Assembly: GCA_947085765.1 (NCBI GenBank) | Contig: CAMTXZ010000004.1 | Span: 1 to 64,000, forward strand | Direction of reading: 5' to 3' | Length of the DNA: 64,000 nucleotides | Source of the DNA: JAKFXL01 sp947085765 | GTDB taxonomy: Bacteria; Pseudomonadota; Gammaproteobacteria; Tenderiales; Tenderiaceae | In this document: piece by piece, positions 51,878-61,452 of the stretch | Layout: each line of letters opens with the position of its first letter | How positions within the stretch are numbered: position 1 is the first letter of the stretch | Notes under the pieces: generated by a model | Database searches by the model: none | What the model was told of the DNA's origin: nothing | The model's input: the letters and a program-made list of their open reading frames with translations, nothing else | Made by a program: the position numbers and the translations under genes

Positions 51878-53041
51878 ATGTCGTTAGAATGTCCCCCCAT
51901 GAGAGTAGAAATTATCAAGCAACTGGATGATATTGAACCGCTGGCATGGAACCGTCTTAGCCAGGGCAACAATCCGTTCCTGAAACATGAATTCCTTGTG
52001 GCGCTGGAGCGACACAACTGCGTCGGCGGCAAAAGTGGCTGGTTGCCCCATCACATTGTGGTTTTTTCCGAATCCGGCACGCTGCTGGGGGCCGCCCCGC
52101 TCTACCTCAAATACAACTCTTACGGTGAGTTTGTCTTTGACTGGTCCTGGGCCGAGGCCTATCAACGCCACGGCCTCGACTACTACCCCAAACTGGTTGG
52201 CACCATTCCCTTCACCCCCATGACTGGTGAGCGACTGCTGATCGCTGACGATGCCGATCAAAACGCAGTACGCGCAGCAATCATCAATGCCACCATTGAA
52301 ACAGCACAAAGCTGCAACGTCTCGTCAGTGCACTGGCTCTTCACCACCGTTGCCGAAAAAGAGTGGCTACAGCAGCACGGGCTGGCAATACGGCTTGACT
52401 GCCAATACCACTGGCACAATCGCAATTATAAAAATTTTGCTGATTATCTGGACCATTTCAGCTCACGCAAACGCAAAAACATCCTCAAGGAGCGGCGTCA
52501 GGTACAGGAGGCGGGAGTCACTTTTCGTATTGTGCATGGTCCCGACATCAGCGCTGATGAGTGGAGCCTCTTTCATCACTACTACTGCGCCATCTATGAC
52601 CGCAAATGGGGTGTTCCCAGCTTAACGTTAGGTTTTTTTGAGGAGATTGGCCAGACACTCGGCGAACAGGTGGTGTTGGTGTTGGCCTATCAACAGGGCG
52701 AGTGTATTGCTGCGGCGCTGAATCTGCGCAGTGACGATACACTCTATGGCCGCCACTGGGGCTGTCGTGACCAGATCCCGGCCCTCCATTTTGAGGCCTG
52801 CTATTACCAGGGGCTGGAATACTGCATCGAACACGGCCTGAAATGTTTTGAACCCGGCACCCAAGGAGAACACAAGATCGCCCGTGGCTTCCTGCCCAGC
52901 GCCACCTGGTCAGCTCACTGGATCGCCCATCCCGAATTTCGCCGTGCCATTGAAGAGTTCACACTTGCCGAGCAGATAGAGATCGAGAAACGGATGGCGG
53001 CGCTGCAACAGCTCTCCCCCTTCCGTAGCGATGTGGCTTAG
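51878..53041 (+). CDS. FemAB-like/GNAT acyltransferase
   Basis: This 387-residue protein belongs to the PF04339-type (peptidogalycan biosynthesis/recognition) group of GNAT-fold proteins. Recognisable segments are N-P-F-L-K-H-E-F-L near residue 32, F-D-W-S-W-A-E-A-Y near 87, the R-K-R-K-N-I-L-K-E-R-R segment near 200, and C-F-E-P-G-T-Q-G-E-H-K-I-A-R-G near 335. FemAB relatives add amino acids to peptidoglycan cross-bridges, but most members of this group are uncharacterised. The start may be ATG 51878 or 51899; neither has a strong ribosome site. rlmJ follows in the same direction after 30 bases. Confidence 0.82.
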   Translation: MSLECPPMRVEIIKQLDDIEPLAWNRLSQGNNPFLKHEFLVALERHNCVGGKSGWLPHHIVVFSESGTLLGAAPLYLKYNSYGEFVFDWSWAEAYQRHGLDYYPKLVGTIPFTPMTGERLLIADDADQNAVRAAIINATIETAQSCNVSSVHWLFTTVAEKEWLQQHGLAIRLDCQYHWHNRNYKNFADYLDHFSSRKRKNILKERRQVQEAGVTFRIVHGPDISADEWSLFHHYYCAIYDRKWGVPSLTLGFFEEIGQTLGEQVVLVLAYQQGECIAAALNLRSDDTLYGRHWGCRDQIPALHFEACYYQGLEYCIEHGLKCFEPGTQGEHKIARGFLPSATWSAHWIAHPEFRRAIEEFTLAEQIEIEKRMAALQQLSPFRSDVA

Positions 53042-53071
53042 AATAACGCTCCCTCTTATTCGGTTCAGATC

Positions 53072-53914
53072 ATGTTTGGTTATCGCCACAACTTCCACGC
53101 CGGCAACTATGCCGATGTTGTCAAACACGTAGTCCTTATCAGCCTGTTGCAGGCGCTCCAGCAGAAGCCAAAACCGTTCTATCTGCAAGATAGCCATGGC
53201 GGCATTGGTAGATACGACCTGATGAGTGATGAGGCGCAGAAAAATGGCGAATATCTGAGCGGCATCAGCCGCCTCTGGCAGGCACAAAACCCACCCGTCG
53301 CCGTGCAAAAATATCTGGAGGTCGTGCGCTCCTTTAATAGTGACGGTGAGCTGCGTTACTACCCCGGTTCACCACGACTGGGGCGTGCGCTACTGCGGGA
53401 AAACGATCGCATGGTGATCACTGAGCTGAACAAGGTTGATTGTGAAACCTTGAGACATGAGTTCAAAGGCGACCGCCAAGTGATGGTTCAGCTACAGGAT
53501 GGCTATCAGGGCATCAAGGCCTATCTGCCGCCAGCCGAACGGCGCGGCCTGGTATTGATCGACCCGGCCTATGAACTGAAAGATGAGTATGAACGGCTGA
53601 TCCGTGGCCTGCAAAAAGGTTACCGACGCTGGCCGACCGGCATCTACGCCATCTGGTATCCGTTGATGAGCAGCACGATTCGCGAGGGGTTTTTCACTGC
53701 GTTAAAAGAGACGGGCATCCGCAAAATCCTCGCCGCCGAGCTGACCATCAAACCACTTCAGGCGGAGAAAGAGATGTGTGGCAGCGGCATGATCATCATC
53801 AATGCCCCGTGGCAACTGGACCAGCAACTCAAGAACGAACTTGAGTGGCTCTGGCCGCTGCTGAGTGATACACAGGAAGGGGGCGTAAACGTGGAGTGGC
53901 TGGTGCCCGAATAA
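53072..53914 (+). CDS. rlmJ: 23S rRNA (adenine(2030)-N6)-methyltransferase RlmJ
   Basis: RlmJ methylates A2030 of 23S rRNA using S-adenosylmethionine. At 280 residues it equals the E. coli length and begins M-F-G-Y-R-H-N-F-H-A-G-N-Y-A-D-V-V-K-H, the family hallmark. The catalytic motif IV reads D-P-A-Y-E at 164-168 where D-P-P-Y/F is usual; the catalytic Asp164 is kept. It is convergent with malQ, whose stop lies nine bases away. Confidence 0.95.
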   Translation: MFGYRHNFHAGNYADVVKHVVLISLLQALQQKPKPFYLQDSHGGIGRYDLMSDEAQKNGEYLSGISRLWQAQNPPVAVQKYLEVVRSFNSDGELRYYPGSPRLGRALLRENDRMVITELNKVDCETLRHEFKGDRQVMVQLQDGYQGIKAYLPPAERRGLVLIDPAYELKDEYERLIRGLQKGYRRWPTGIYAIWYPLMSSTIREGFFTALKETGIRKILAAELTIKPLQAEKEMCGSGMIIINAPWQLDQQLKNELEWLWPLLSDTQEGGVNVEWLVPE

Positions 53915-53922
53915 AGTCTGGT

Positions 53923-55407
53923 TTAACTCCGACCATAGAGCGCCATCAACGCCTTGAGTTTGGGCGCCAACTCATCATCAAGCTGAGACCACTCAAAACG
54001 CCAGCGCCAGTTGCCCTCTGAAGTACCCGGGGTATTCATACGATGTTCGCTGCCCAGCTCCAGCAGATCCTGCATCGGCAGGATGGTCAGACGGGCAACG
54101 GAGGCCAAGGTCGAACGGATCATGGGCCAGGGCATCGCCTCCTGCGGCATGCCGAGATAGCTTTGCACATGTTGCTGCACCGCCTGCGGCAGCGCCTGAT
54201 ACCAGCCGAGGCTGGTATCGTTGTCATGGGTGCCGGTGTAGACCACGCTGTCAATTGTCTGGTTATGTGGCAGATAGGGATTGCTGGCATCACCGCCAAA
54301 GGCAAACTGCAATATCTTCATGCCCGGCAGATTATATTTTTGGCGCAGGTCATCAACCTCAATAGTGATAATGCCCAGATCCTCGGCCACCAGCGGCAAT
54401 GGATCAAACACCTCATGCAGCGCATCAAACAGCTCATCGCCGGGCGCCTTGACCCAGCGGCCATTCATCGCGGTCTCTTCATGAGCCGGGATCTCCCAGT
54501 AGGCTTCAAAGCCACGGAAGTGATCGATGCGGACCCAGTCAAACATCTCCAGCTGAGCGGCAATGCGCTGTTTCCACCAACTGAAACCGTCAGTCCTCAT
54601 CTGGTCCCAGTTATAGTGCGGGTTGCCCCAACGCTGCCCGGTCGCAGAGAAGTAATCGGGTGGCACACCTGCCACCACTTGGGCCTTGCCCTGCTCATCA
54701 AGCATAAAGAGTTCACGATTGGCCCAGACCTCAGCACTATCATGGGCGACAAAGATCGGCATATCGCCAAACAGCAATACGTTGCGTTGACGGGCGTAGT
54801 CCCGCAGCTGATGCCATTGACGGAAGAAGGCAAACTGTTCGAAACGGACAAAATTCAGCTCATCTTTCAGGGCTTCACCAATCTTTGCCAGCGCTGCATC
54901 ATCATAGTCACGCAGCTCCGCTGGCCACTCCAGCCAGTGACCGTTTCCCTGAGACTGGCGAATCGCCTGGAACAGGGCGTAATCCTCTAACCAGCCACTA
55001 TGTGCGGCAATAAAATGGCCAAACTCCGCCCTGAGAGCCTCATCCGCCGCCGCCTGCTGCATAAACCCCTGATAGGCCAATTGCAACCTGCCACGGCGAT
55101 ACTGAACAAAATCCTCTGGTTCGGTCTCATCAGACGCCTGCAGCCAACCCCACTCCTGTAACCGACTCAGGCTAATCAGCAGTGGGTTGCCGGCATGAAC
55201 AGAGAGCCCCTGATAGGGTGAGTGATCACCATGGGTAGGCACCAACGGCAAGACCTGCCAGACCGTGATGCCGCTGGCGGCAAGGAAGTCGACAAAACGA
55301 TAGGCATCAGCACCGAGGTCACCACACCCCGCCCCACCGGGTAGCGAGCTGGGATGGAGCAGTACACCACTACGGCGACGGGTTAACGGGGTATCAGCGG
55401 GCACCAC
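53923..55407 (-). CDS. malQ: 4-alpha-glucanotransferase (amylomaltase)
   Basis: MalQ rearranges maltodextrins by transferring alpha-1,4-glucan segments (GH77). The 494 residues have S-G-V-L-L-H-P-S-S-L-P-G-G near the start, the catalytic Asp in V-R-I-D-H-F-R-G near 285, the acid Glu in L-V-A-E-D-L-G near 335 and T-H-D-N-D-T near 390. The start GTG overlaps the GH57 stop by one base, so it is coupled to the amylase-like gene. It is the last gene of glgC2-GH57-malQ. Confidence 0.96.
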   Translation of the reverse strand: MVPADTPLTRRRSGVLLHPSSLPGGAGCGDLGADAYRFVDFLAASGITVWQVLPLVPTHGDHSPYQGLSVHAGNPLLISLSRLQEWGWLQASDETEPEDFVQYRRGRLQLAYQGFMQQAAADEALRAEFGHFIAAHSGWLEDYALFQAIRQSQGNGHWLEWPAELRDYDDAALAKIGEALKDELNFVRFEQFAFFRQWHQLRDYARQRNVLLFGDMPIFVAHDSAEVWANRELFMLDEQGKAQVVAGVPPDYFSATGQRWGNPHYNWDQMRTDGFSWWKQRIAAQLEMFDWVRIDHFRGFEAYWEIPAHEETAMNGRWVKAPGDELFDALHEVFDPLPLVAEDLGIITIEVDDLRQKYNLPGMKILQFAFGGDASNPYLPHNQTIDSVVYTGTHDNDTSLGWYQALPQAVQQHVQSYLGMPQEAMPWPMIRSTLASVARLTILPMQDLLELGSEHRMNTPGTSEGNWRWRFEWSQLDDELAPKLKALMALYGRS

Positions 55408-57119
55408 TAAGTTTCCCGTCCCGGACGCATAACACCACCAGCATCAGGATTGCCACCACCATGGGTAAAGGAGTGCGCGAGATACTCTGGCGGTTCTACG
55501 CCGAGCATTTCATAGAGCGTATTCAATTGCAGGCGATAAAGTCGTTCAAAATCTTTCACTGCATCAGAGGGGTTATAGTCTCCAAACCACCAGAACCAAT
55601 CAGACCCCTCGCAGATCGCCAGCTGGCGCTCCAGCGCCTGCAACTGCTCACCGCTCCATTTCTCGGGTTTGACCACCTGATCGTAAACCCGCTTGGCATC
55701 GACCAACATATCCCAACCGCGGTTTTTATCTTCGCCGCCAATCCAGGTGGAGAAGCTGCCATAGACCCAACTGCCTGCCACAATATGCGGTAGCGAGGGT
55801 GACGGCGCTTGCTGCTGCCGCAACACCTCACTGAAGGTGGTGAGTTCCAATCCAGGGTGATCAGCCAGCCGCTCGTAGAGGGCGCTGAGAAAATAGTAAC
55901 CATTCTCCGGGTAGTACTCCCAGGCGTTCTCACCATCAAGAATAATAGAGACCACCGCATCAGGTTTGTCGGCATTAGCAACAGCAATGTTCTCCAGATG
56001 CTGCACAAAATCACCCACCGCATCGTCAGCATGCCACTTGGAATAGACAAAACCGACCAGATCGGAGAGCCCATCGTCACGAAAAAAACAGGCAATCTGC
56101 TGTTCAGCGGGTCGATAGGATTGATGAACAACCTGCTCCTCGCGTAACTCAGCGGGGGTCTGCGGCAGATTGAGGCTGTTGCGCAGCACACTCTCGCCAC
56201 TGGCGGCCCAACGGAAACCATATTTATCCATCAGTGCCAGAGTCGCCATGCTCATTGCACCCTCTGACGGCCAGCACCCCTCTGGCTTCATACCAAAGTA
56301 ATGCTCATAGGTTTCAATGCCTTTTTTGATATGCCATTCGGAACGCTCCAGGCCACCCGGGTAGTGGTCTGCCAACGGCAGCTTAACGTCCGGCATCGCC
56401 TCACGTGCGCTACCGATATCAAGTAGCAGCGGCACTATCGGATGGGCATAGGGTGTCACCGACAGCTCCACACGCCCCTCTTCAGCAAGGCGACGGTAAC
56501 GGCCGATCACACCGCTCAGGAGTTCGGAGATGAGCTCCAGCAACAGACGTCGATCATGCATAGTGAAACAGCTGCCCTTGGCAATCAGCGCCTGGGCACG
56601 AGCATCACTACGACGCACCGTCTCACCCAGCCAGGCCAGGTGGTACCAGGTCACAAGGTCGGCCAGATATTGGCTATTGATGTAGGTCCACTCATCAGCG
56701 CGCAACTCCAGACGCGACGCCATATCCACCAGCCGCTGGTAATTGGGGAAACGGTGAATAATGGTTTTTTCGTTGGCGCGCAAACAGGACTTGATCAACT
56801 GTGCACGCCCTTCATCATCCTGCGGCAAAGCTGGACTCACCAGGGCCGCTAACAGAGGGTCCGTGATAACAGCCCCCTCCTTAAGAAAACGTTCTACTTG
56901 ATGGCTATAGTCATCCAGCTGCTCCAGCAGGATAGGGGCAAAATTGACAACCGCCTTGGCACCTGGCACCGCTTCCAGATGAGCGGCCATATCAACATAG
57001 TCTTTGATGCCATGCAGGTAGGTCCAGGGCAGGTGATACTCTCCCGCAGCCGGATCAAAATAGTTGGGCTGATGCATATGCCAACAGAGCACCACCTTTA
57101 AACGAGCATTATCTGACAT
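55407..57119 (-). CDS. GH57 family glycoside hydrolase (alpha-amylase/glucanotransferase-like)
   Basis: This 570-residue protein starts with the GH57 hallmark L-C-W-H-M-H-Q-P and has G-C-W-P-S-E-G-A near 280, then R-W-A-A-S-G-E-S near 300, and D-G-E-N-A-W-E-Y-Y near 397. The (beta/alpha)7 barrel and helical tail are of normal length. GH57 enzymes include alpha-amylases, branching enzymes and 4-alpha-glucanotransferases; the exact activity cannot be fixed here. The ATG overlaps the end of glgC2 by 11 bases and malQ overlaps its end, so three glucan genes form one unit. Confidence 0.93.
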   Translation of the reverse strand: MSDNARLKVVLCWHMHQPNYFDPAAGEYHLPWTYLHGIKDYVDMAAHLEAVPGAKAVVNFAPILLEQLDDYSHQVERFLKEGAVITDPLLAALVSPALPQDDEGRAQLIKSCLRANEKTIIHRFPNYQRLVDMASRLELRADEWTYINSQYLADLVTWYHLAWLGETVRRSDARAQALIAKGSCFTMHDRRLLLELISELLSGVIGRYRRLAEEGRVELSVTPYAHPIVPLLLDIGSAREAMPDVKLPLADHYPGGLERSEWHIKKGIETYEHYFGMKPEGCWPSEGAMSMATLALMDKYGFRWAASGESVLRNSLNLPQTPAELREEQVVHQSYRPAEQQIACFFRDDGLSDLVGFVYSKWHADDAVGDFVQHLENIAVANADKPDAVVSIILDGENAWEYYPENGYYFLSALYERLADHPGLELTTFSEVLRQQQAPSPSLPHIVAGSWVYGSFSTWIGGEDKNRGWDMLVDAKRVYDQVVKPEKWSGEQLQALERQLAICEGSDWFWWFGDYNPSDAVKDFERLYRLQLNTLYEMLGVEPPEYLAHSFTHGGGNPDAGGVMRPGRET

Positions 57120-58374
57120 AGTGCAACTCTTGTCCTAGCATCTCTGGTGAGACCAATACCACACCACCTTCCGAGACATGGAAGCGTTCAGCATCAGCTT
57201 TAGGATCCTCCCCTATCACCATACCGGAAGGTATCTTGCAGCCCTTATCAATCACCGCTTTAGTAATACGGCAGTTACGTCCAATCTCAACACCAGGCAG
57301 CACAATAGTCTCTTCCAGCTTGGTGAACGAATGGACCCGCACATTGGAGAAGAGCAAGGAACGACGCACTGTCGCCCCTGAAATCAGACAGCCACCCGAC
57401 ACCATTGAATCAATCGCCTGACCACGACGCCCCTCATCATCGAAGATAAATTTCGCGGGTGGCAACTGTTCTTGATGGGTCCAAATAGGCCAGTGAGCAT
57501 CATACAGATTCAACTCTGGCGTCACCGAAACCAGCTCCATGTTAGCCTCCCAGAAAGCATCCACTGTCCCAACATCACGCCAGTAGCTCTGCTGCCCAGT
57601 CTGCACATCACGGAAAGGATAGGAGAAGACACGATAGTTCTTGATCACATCGGGGATGATGTTCTTACCAAAATCATGATCAGATGTCGTGGTATCGGCA
57701 TCATTAATCAGTCGCTCATAAAGAAAGTCTGTATTGAAAATATAGATCCCCATGGAAGCCAGGGCCGTCTCTGGTTTGCCTGGCGCAGCTTGCGGCTGAC
57801 TGGGTTTTTCGTTGAAATCATTAACACGGCCACTTTCATCAACACTCATCACGCCGAAGGCTTTGGCCTCCTCCAACGTCACGTCAAGACAACCAATAGT
57901 CATATCAGCATTATTTTCAACATGGTGAGCCAACATCGGACCGTAGTCCATTTTGTAGATATGGTCACCCGCCAGTATCAGCACATACTTGGGCTTGTGC
58001 GCACGAATGATATCGATATTCTGATAGACGGCGTCAGCAGTGCCTGCATACCAGGACTCTTCAATACGTTGCTGCGCCGGCAACAGCTCGATGAACTCAC
58101 CAAACTCACCGCGAAAATATCCCCAACCCTGCTGGATATGGCGAATCAATGAATGCGATTTATACTGCGTAAGCACACCGATGCGGCGTATGCCTGAGTT
58201 GATGCAATTAGAGAGAGGGAAATCAATAATTCTAAACTTGCCACCAAACGGCACAGCAGGCTTAACACGCCAAGTGGTCAACTGTTTAAGGCGTGTGCCA
58301 CGTCCACCGGCCAGGATCAGCGCCAACGTATCACGGGTCAATCGACTAACAAAACGTGTGTCTTCCATGGTCAT
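57109..58374 (-). CDS. glgC: glucose-1-phosphate adenylyltransferase (paralogue 2)
   Basis: This is a second ADP-glucose pyrophosphorylase, of 421 residues and closer to E. coli GlgC: G-G-R-G-T-R-L-K-Q-L-T near 23, K-P-A-V-P-F-G-G-K-F-R-I-I-D-F-P-L-S-N near 38, A-G-D-H-I-Y-K-M-D-Y near 133, F-N-E-K-P near 187 and Y-W-R-D-V-G-T near 275. It heads the glgC2-GH57-malQ operon and is divergent from glgB with 142 bases between. The two GlgC copies may differ in allosteric control, as paralogue pairs do in Vibrio. Confidence 0.96.
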   Translation of the reverse strand: MTMEDTRFVSRLTRDTLALILAGGRGTRLKQLTTWRVKPAVPFGGKFRIIDFPLSNCINSGIRRIGVLTQYKSHSLIRHIQQGWGYFRGEFGEFIELLPAQQRIEESWYAGTADAVYQNIDIIRAHKPKYVLILAGDHIYKMDYGPMLAHHVENNADMTIGCLDVTLEEAKAFGVMSVDESGRVNDFNEKPSQPQAAPGKPETALASMGIYIFNTDFLYERLINDADTTTSDHDFGKNIIPDVIKNYRVFSYPFRDVQTGQQSYWRDVGTVDAFWEANMELVSVTPELNLYDAHWPIWTHQEQLPPAKFIFDDEGRRGQAIDSMVSGGCLISGATVRRSLLFSNVRVHSFTKLEETIVLPGVEIGRNCRITKAVIDKGCKIPSGMVIGEDPKADAERFHVSEGGVVLVSPEMLGQELHYVR

Positions 58375-58516
58375 GCTATCACCCTATTCCATTTACAAAA
58401 GTCCCGTTGCTATAACGGCGACAACTTGACATCGGCCAGCATCCAAAAAACTTTTGTTGAGAGGACCTTATGTTATGATCTTATCCAATATCACAACTTG
58501 ATCATACCCCAAATTT

Positions 58517-60703
58517 ATGCCTATCGCGCAGAATAAAGACAAGATCACACCCGACCTGCAACGCATTCTGGATGCTTGTCATCATGATCCATTTTCAGTT
58601 TTGGGACGCCACAACGTTAATAAAACTGAAGACATTATCCGCGTCTTTTTGCCGCGCGCAGAGCAGGTCCGCATCGTCGATGGCGACATACCGCTGCAGC
58701 GCGTAGGCACTACCGATATCTTCCAGTGGCAGGGTGATGCATCTCAACTTCCCATTCGCTATCGCCTCAGCTGGTTAAACGACCAGGGACAGAGGCAGAC
58801 CGGCCACGATCCATACTGTTTTGAACCGATACTCTCCGAATACGATCTGCACCTGTTTGGCGAAGGCAAACACTGGCACGCTTACAGCTTTCTTGGCGCC
58901 AGAGTTATTGAGGCAGACGGTATCAGCGGAGTGTTATTTGCCACCTGGGCGCCCAATGCAGAACGCATTAGTATTGTGGGTGATTTTAATCACTGGGATG
59001 GGCGCTGCCACCCTATGCGTGTCCGTGGCGGCTCGGGAATATGGGAACTTTTTATTCCTGATTTGTGCGCGGACGCCGTATACAAATTTGAGATTCGCAG
59101 CAATCGTGGCGGTCAAATACTACTCAAGTCTGACCCTTACGGACGTTGCTTTGAACTCCGCCCCAACACCGCTTCGATTGTCACAAACAATATTCCGTAT
59201 GAGTGGCAAGACGATAACTGGATGAAGGAGCGTGCCGAGCGCGACTGGCTGCACACCCCGCTCTCTGTTTACGAGGTCCATCTGGGCTCCTGGCAGCTTG
59301 ATGAACATGGCGGCTTTTTGAATTATCACGAACTGGCCATCAGATTAGTTGAGTATGTCAAAAAACTTGGTTTCACCCATATCGAACTACTGCCTATCAC
59401 CGAACATCCGTTTGATGGCTCCTGGGGATATCAGACCATCGGTTACTATGCCCCAACAAGCCGCTTTGGAACTCCCGACGAGTTTCGTTTTTTTGTCGAC
59501 TACTGCCACAAAAATGGCATTGGTGTTCTGCTCGACTGGGCACCCGGCCACTTCCCCAAAGATGCCACCGGACTCGCCCATTTTGATGGAAGCGCACTCT
59601 ATGAACATGAGGATCCACGTCTGGGCGAACACAAAGACTGGGGCACACTAATATTCAATTATGGCCGTAACGAAGTGCGAAACTTCCTCTTCTCCAGTGC
59701 AATATATTGGTTAGAAGAGTTCCACATTGATGGCTTACGTGTTGATGCCGTTGCCTCAATGCTCTACCTCGACTACTCACGCAATGCGGGTGAGTGGGTG
59801 CCCAACAAGTACGGTGGCCGTGAGAATCTTGATGCCATCCATTTTGTACGCCAACTCAACGAGGTCACCCACGATCTCCATCCCGGCACTCTGATCATGG
59901 CAGAGGAGTCGACCTCCTGGCCGATGGTATCCCGCCCTATCTACCTCGGCGGTCTTGGCTTTAGCATGAAGTGGAACATGGGATGGATGAACGATACACT
60001 GCAATACATAAGCAAAGACCCGGTTCATCGGCACTACCACCACGACAAGTTAACCTTTAGCCTGCTCTACGCCTTTACCGAAAACTTCATTTTGCCCTTT
60101 TCTCATGATGAGGTGGTGCACGGAAAGGGCTCCATGCTCAGCAAAATGCCGGGGGACGAGTGGCAACGTTTTGCTAATCTGCGCCTGCTCTATTGTTATA
60201 TGTTTACTCATCCAGGAAAGAAACTACTCTTCATGGGATGTGAGTTTGGTCAGGGGAGCGAGTGGAATCACGCCACCACACTCGACTGGTACGTGCTTGA
60301 TTACCCCCTGCATCAGGGTGTTCAACAGCTGGTAGGCGATCTCAACAGCACCTACTGCAACACCCCAGCCTTGTACCGATCTGATTTTGAGCATCACGGT
60401 TTCGAGTGGATCGACTGTAACGACGCAGCTCAATCAGTTCTGGTCTATTTACGCCGCGATGGTGACGACTTCATCATCACCGCCCTGAACTTCACGCCCA
60501 TGCCACGATTGAACTACCGTATAGGTGTGCCTGCTGCCGGTATTTATCAAGAGATAATCAACACGGACTCCGAATATTATGGCGGCAGTAACCTGGGCAA
60601 TAGCGGCGGCATTCACAGCGAACCCATCCAATGGATGGGACGACCCCACTCTATCGAGATAACATTGCCGCCATTGGCAGGCGTGATAATACGACTAACG
60701 TAA
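58517..60703 (+). CDS. glgB: 1,4-alpha-glucan branching enzyme
   Basis: GlgB introduces alpha-1,6 branches into glycogen (GH13). The 728 residues comprise an N1/CBM48 domain starting L-D-A-C-H-H-D-P-F-S-V-L-G, a second CBM48 with F-A-T-W-A-P-N-A near 145, the catalytic barrel with D-W-A-P-G-H-F-P near 340, nucleophile Asp in L-R-V-D-A-V-A-S-M near 405, acid Glu in M-A-E-E-S-T near 460 and F-S-H-D-E-V near 527, and a C-terminal beta domain. It matches E. coli GlgB in length (728). Its promoter is in the 142-base region shared with glgC2. Confidence 0.97.
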   Translation: MPIAQNKDKITPDLQRILDACHHDPFSVLGRHNVNKTEDIIRVFLPRAEQVRIVDGDIPLQRVGTTDIFQWQGDASQLPIRYRLSWLNDQGQRQTGHDPYCFEPILSEYDLHLFGEGKHWHAYSFLGARVIEADGISGVLFATWAPNAERISIVGDFNHWDGRCHPMRVRGGSGIWELFIPDLCADAVYKFEIRSNRGGQILLKSDPYGRCFELRPNTASIVTNNIPYEWQDDNWMKERAERDWLHTPLSVYEVHLGSWQLDEHGGFLNYHELAIRLVEYVKKLGFTHIELLPITEHPFDGSWGYQTIGYYAPTSRFGTPDEFRFFVDYCHKNGIGVLLDWAPGHFPKDATGLAHFDGSALYEHEDPRLGEHKDWGTLIFNYGRNEVRNFLFSSAIYWLEEFHIDGLRVDAVASMLYLDYSRNAGEWVPNKYGGRENLDAIHFVRQLNEVTHDLHPGTLIMAEESTSWPMVSRPIYLGGLGFSMKWNMGWMNDTLQYISKDPVHRHYHHDKLTFSLLYAFTENFILPFSHDEVVHGKGSMLSKMPGDEWQRFANLRLLYCYMFTHPGKKLLFMGCEFGQGSEWNHATTLDWYVLDYPLHQGVQQLVGDLNSTYCNTPALYRSDFEHHGFEWIDCNDAAQSVLVYLRRDGDDFIITALNFTPMPRLNYRIGVPAAGIYQEIINTDSEYYGGSNLGNSGGIHSEPIQWMGRPHSIEITLPPLAGVIIRLT

Positions 60704-60735
60704 CTGCCCCTCTGCGCAAACAGGTCTGACGTTCA

Positions 60736-61446
60736 TCAGGCCAGCAGTGACATCGTCCCGATCAAAGCCAGCGGCCATAACCACTGCAAAAGTGGCGGGG
60801 CCGCCTCAATATCAACTTCAATCATCTGACAATGCTCTTGCTCCCCTCGTAGCAGGACATCACTCACCAGCGCCGCCGCAACGGCGGCGTAACCGCGCAG
60901 ATCACCACGCCTCAAGGTATTTTTTTTCAGTTGTTCGCCAATATACTGCTGCACCCCCTCAAGCGCCGTCAGTATCAGCGTCACCCTGACAACAAAACGC
61001 TCGCGGGAAAAACCGATCATTGTGAGTGGCGTCAATAGCCAATAGAGCGCAGATACCAGTTGAGTTCTGGTTGTTGCCCATAATAACCACTGCACCGCCA
61101 ACACCATCATCATCAACGCCAGCAGCCTGTGCCCCCCCAGCAGAACCCCCTCAACAGTCGGCATCCACCAGTGCATCAAGGCGCTCTCTCCCCAAAGCGC
61201 CCGTCCCGGCGTCAGCCAAGCATAAACAACTACAATCGAGAGGAAAAACCAGCGCATGCGGCGCAGCATAGGCAAGGCATTAACGAGACAGCCAAACCCT
61301 GCCATAAGGTAAAAAACAAACAAAAGGAGAGCGGCAACAGCAAGCTGGACCAGATTGCCCAGCGCTAAAAACAGGCTAAATATGAGGAAGAAGATGATGC
61401 GAACAACCGGGTGCACGGAGGGGAACCGGCCAATTTCCATGCCCAT
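60736..61446 (-). CDS. CbiQ/EcfT-like membrane protein
   Basis: This protein of about 236 residues has five hydrophobic segments and the CbiQ/EcfT arrangement: H-P-V-V-R near the start, then helices, and R-R-G-D-L-R-G-Y near 175, a reduced form of the A-R-G coupling motif. T components join ATPases to substrate-binding S subunits in energy-coupling factor importers. No A or S subunit gene is nearby. It lies seven bases downstream of the fimV stop, so it is co-transcribed with fimV. ATG 61446 or ATG 61440 could be the start. Function is uncertain. Confidence 0.75.
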   Translation of the reverse strand: MGMEIGRFPSVHPVVRIIFFLIFSLFLALGNLVQLAVAALLLFVFYLMAGFGCLVNALPMLRRMRWFFLSIVVVYAWLTPGRALWGESALMHWWMPTVEGVLLGGHRLLALMMMVLAVQWLLWATTRTQLVSALYWLLTPLTMIGFSRERFVVRVTLILTALEGVQQYIGEQLKKNTLRRGDLRGYAAVAAALVSDVLLRGEQEHCQMIEVDIEAAPPLLQWLWPLALIGTMSLLA

Positions 61447-61452
61447 CAAAAA

